Shown: positions 22,188 to 22,590 of the stretch, one piece after another
How the letters are laid out: each line of letters begins with the position of its first letter
How positions within the stretch are numbered: position 1 is the first letter of the stretch
Source: Thermoplasmata archaeon
GTDB lineage: Archaea; Thermoplasmatota; Thermoplasmata; Lutacidiplasmatales; UBA184
DNA length: 22,590 nt
Direction: 5' to 3'
Assembly (NCBI GenBank): GCA_030044695.1
Contig: JASIDM010000037.1
Coordinates: 1 to 22,590, forward strand
Position numbers and translations under genes: made by a program
Notes under the pieces: generated by a model
What the model was told of the DNA's origin: nothing
Databases searched by the model: none
Seen by the model: only the letters and a program-made list of their open reading frames with translations

Positions 22188-22590
22188 TCAGCCCCGCGCG
22201 CGCGGATCGACCGACAACGACCGACGTCGGCCGACCTCGTGGAACCCCAGGCCCTCGTAGAGGAGACGGGCCGGCCCGTGCTCCTCCCGAACGAACAGCC
22301 CCGCCGGGGCGTCCGCGCGCTCGGCGTCGTCGACCACCGCCCCGACGAGCGCCCGGCCGAGCCCGAGCCGGCGGTTCGCGGGGTCCACGTAGACCCCGCC
22401 GACGACCCACACCGAGGCGAGACGGACCGCCGCTCGCGCCACCCCGACCAACGTTCCCTGGGCGAACGCTCCCCAGATCACCTCGTTGGCCGGATCGAGC
22501 GCCGCGTAACCGGAGAGCTCCGGTGCCTCCTGCCGCCCGAGCAGCGAGGTGAGCGCCGCTCGGTCGTCGGCGCGGAGCCGTCGGACCGGT
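22188..22590 (-). CDS. GNAT-family N-acetyltransferase, C-terminal part (cut by window edge)
   Basis: The last 133 residues of an acetyl-CoA-dependent N-acetyltransferase; the start lies beyond the right edge. Motif A is clear: GGVYVDPANRRLGLGRALVG, with the R-x-x-G-x-G/A pyrophosphate loop as RRLGLGRA. It is followed by ALVGAVVDDAERADAPAGLFV and the C-terminal ARLLYEGLGFHEVGRR (motif B, with the usual Tyr and GF). The visible N-terminal part begins VRRLRADDRAALTSLL, also typical, so little is missing. It ends 10 bases before polX, suggesting one transcript, but this does not reveal its substrate. Confidence 0.9.
   Translation of the reverse strand, partial: PVRRLRADDRAALTSLLGRQEAPELSGYAALDPANEVIWGAFAQGTLVGVARAAVRLASVWVVGGVYVDPANRRLGLGRALVGAVVDDAERADAPAGLFVREEHGPARLLYEGLGFHEVGRRRSLSVDPRARG

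Noticed and set aside
1..22590. CRISPR array, insertion sequence, integrase or toxin-antitoxin pair.
   Set aside because: No regularly spaced repeats, terminal inverted repeats, transposase or integrase motifs, or toxin-antitoxin-like small gene pairs were found on either strand.

Overview
**Organism.** The window is about 70% GC, gene-dense and archaeal. It encodes the large subunit of D-family DNA polymerase (DP2), FtsZ, a Pop5-type RNase P protein, the archaeal purine enzyme PurP, and a pilin-like protein with a class III signal peptide. Several genes have a TATA-like box 22-35 bases before the start codon and no room for a leader, which suggests leaderless transcripts. Together this fits a high-GC uncultivated euryarchaeon, possibly Thermoplasmatota; the phylum is inference. 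I see no insertion sequence, integrase, CRISPR array or other sign of recent transfer. No gene-free stretch exceeds 300 bases.

**1-5.1 kb.** A purH gene runs off the left edge on the minus strand, with a 7-bp inverted repeat behind its start. Divergent to it is a large secreted, pilin-like protein with beta-strand repeats. On the minus strand ftsZ overlaps a Pop5 (rnp2) gene, which runs tail-to-tail into the pilin gene. Divergent from ftsZ is a CADD-family protein that keeps all residues of the self-sacrificing p-aminobenzoate synthases.

**5.1-9.5 kb.** DP2 has no intein and ends in a PCNA-binding-like motif. It is followed by tRNA-Arg(TCG), whose T-loop is interrupted by a 26-nt intron. The intron folds with the exons into a textbook bulge-helix-bulge, and I consider this the most striking feature of the window. 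Facing it on the minus strand are a small conserved-looking protein and a winged-helix regulator.

**9.5-19.7 kb.** A plus-strand series starts from a shared divergent promoter region. It holds a three-subunit molybdenum hydroxylase (FAD, 2x[2Fe-2S], Mo; 4-base overlaps), then PurP and GcvT (4-base overlap), a large ATPase with helical repeats, and NadC and NadA for NAD synthesis.

**19.7-22.6 kb.** A small three-helix membrane protein and a RING-like eight-cysteine zinc protein are divergently transcribed. The zinc protein overlaps tail-to-tail with a family-X DNA polymerase whose C-terminal PHP nuclease domain looks catalytically dead. Upstream of polX is a GNAT acetyltransferase cut by the right edge.

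**How the genes fit together.** PurH (10-formyl-folate user), GcvT (folate user) and the CADD-type pABA synthase point to a folate-type one-carbon pool, while PurP provides a formate/ATP route for the same purine step. Replication and repair (DP2, PolX), cell division (FtsZ) and tRNA processing (RNase P, intron-bearing tRNA) complete a mostly housekeeping window.
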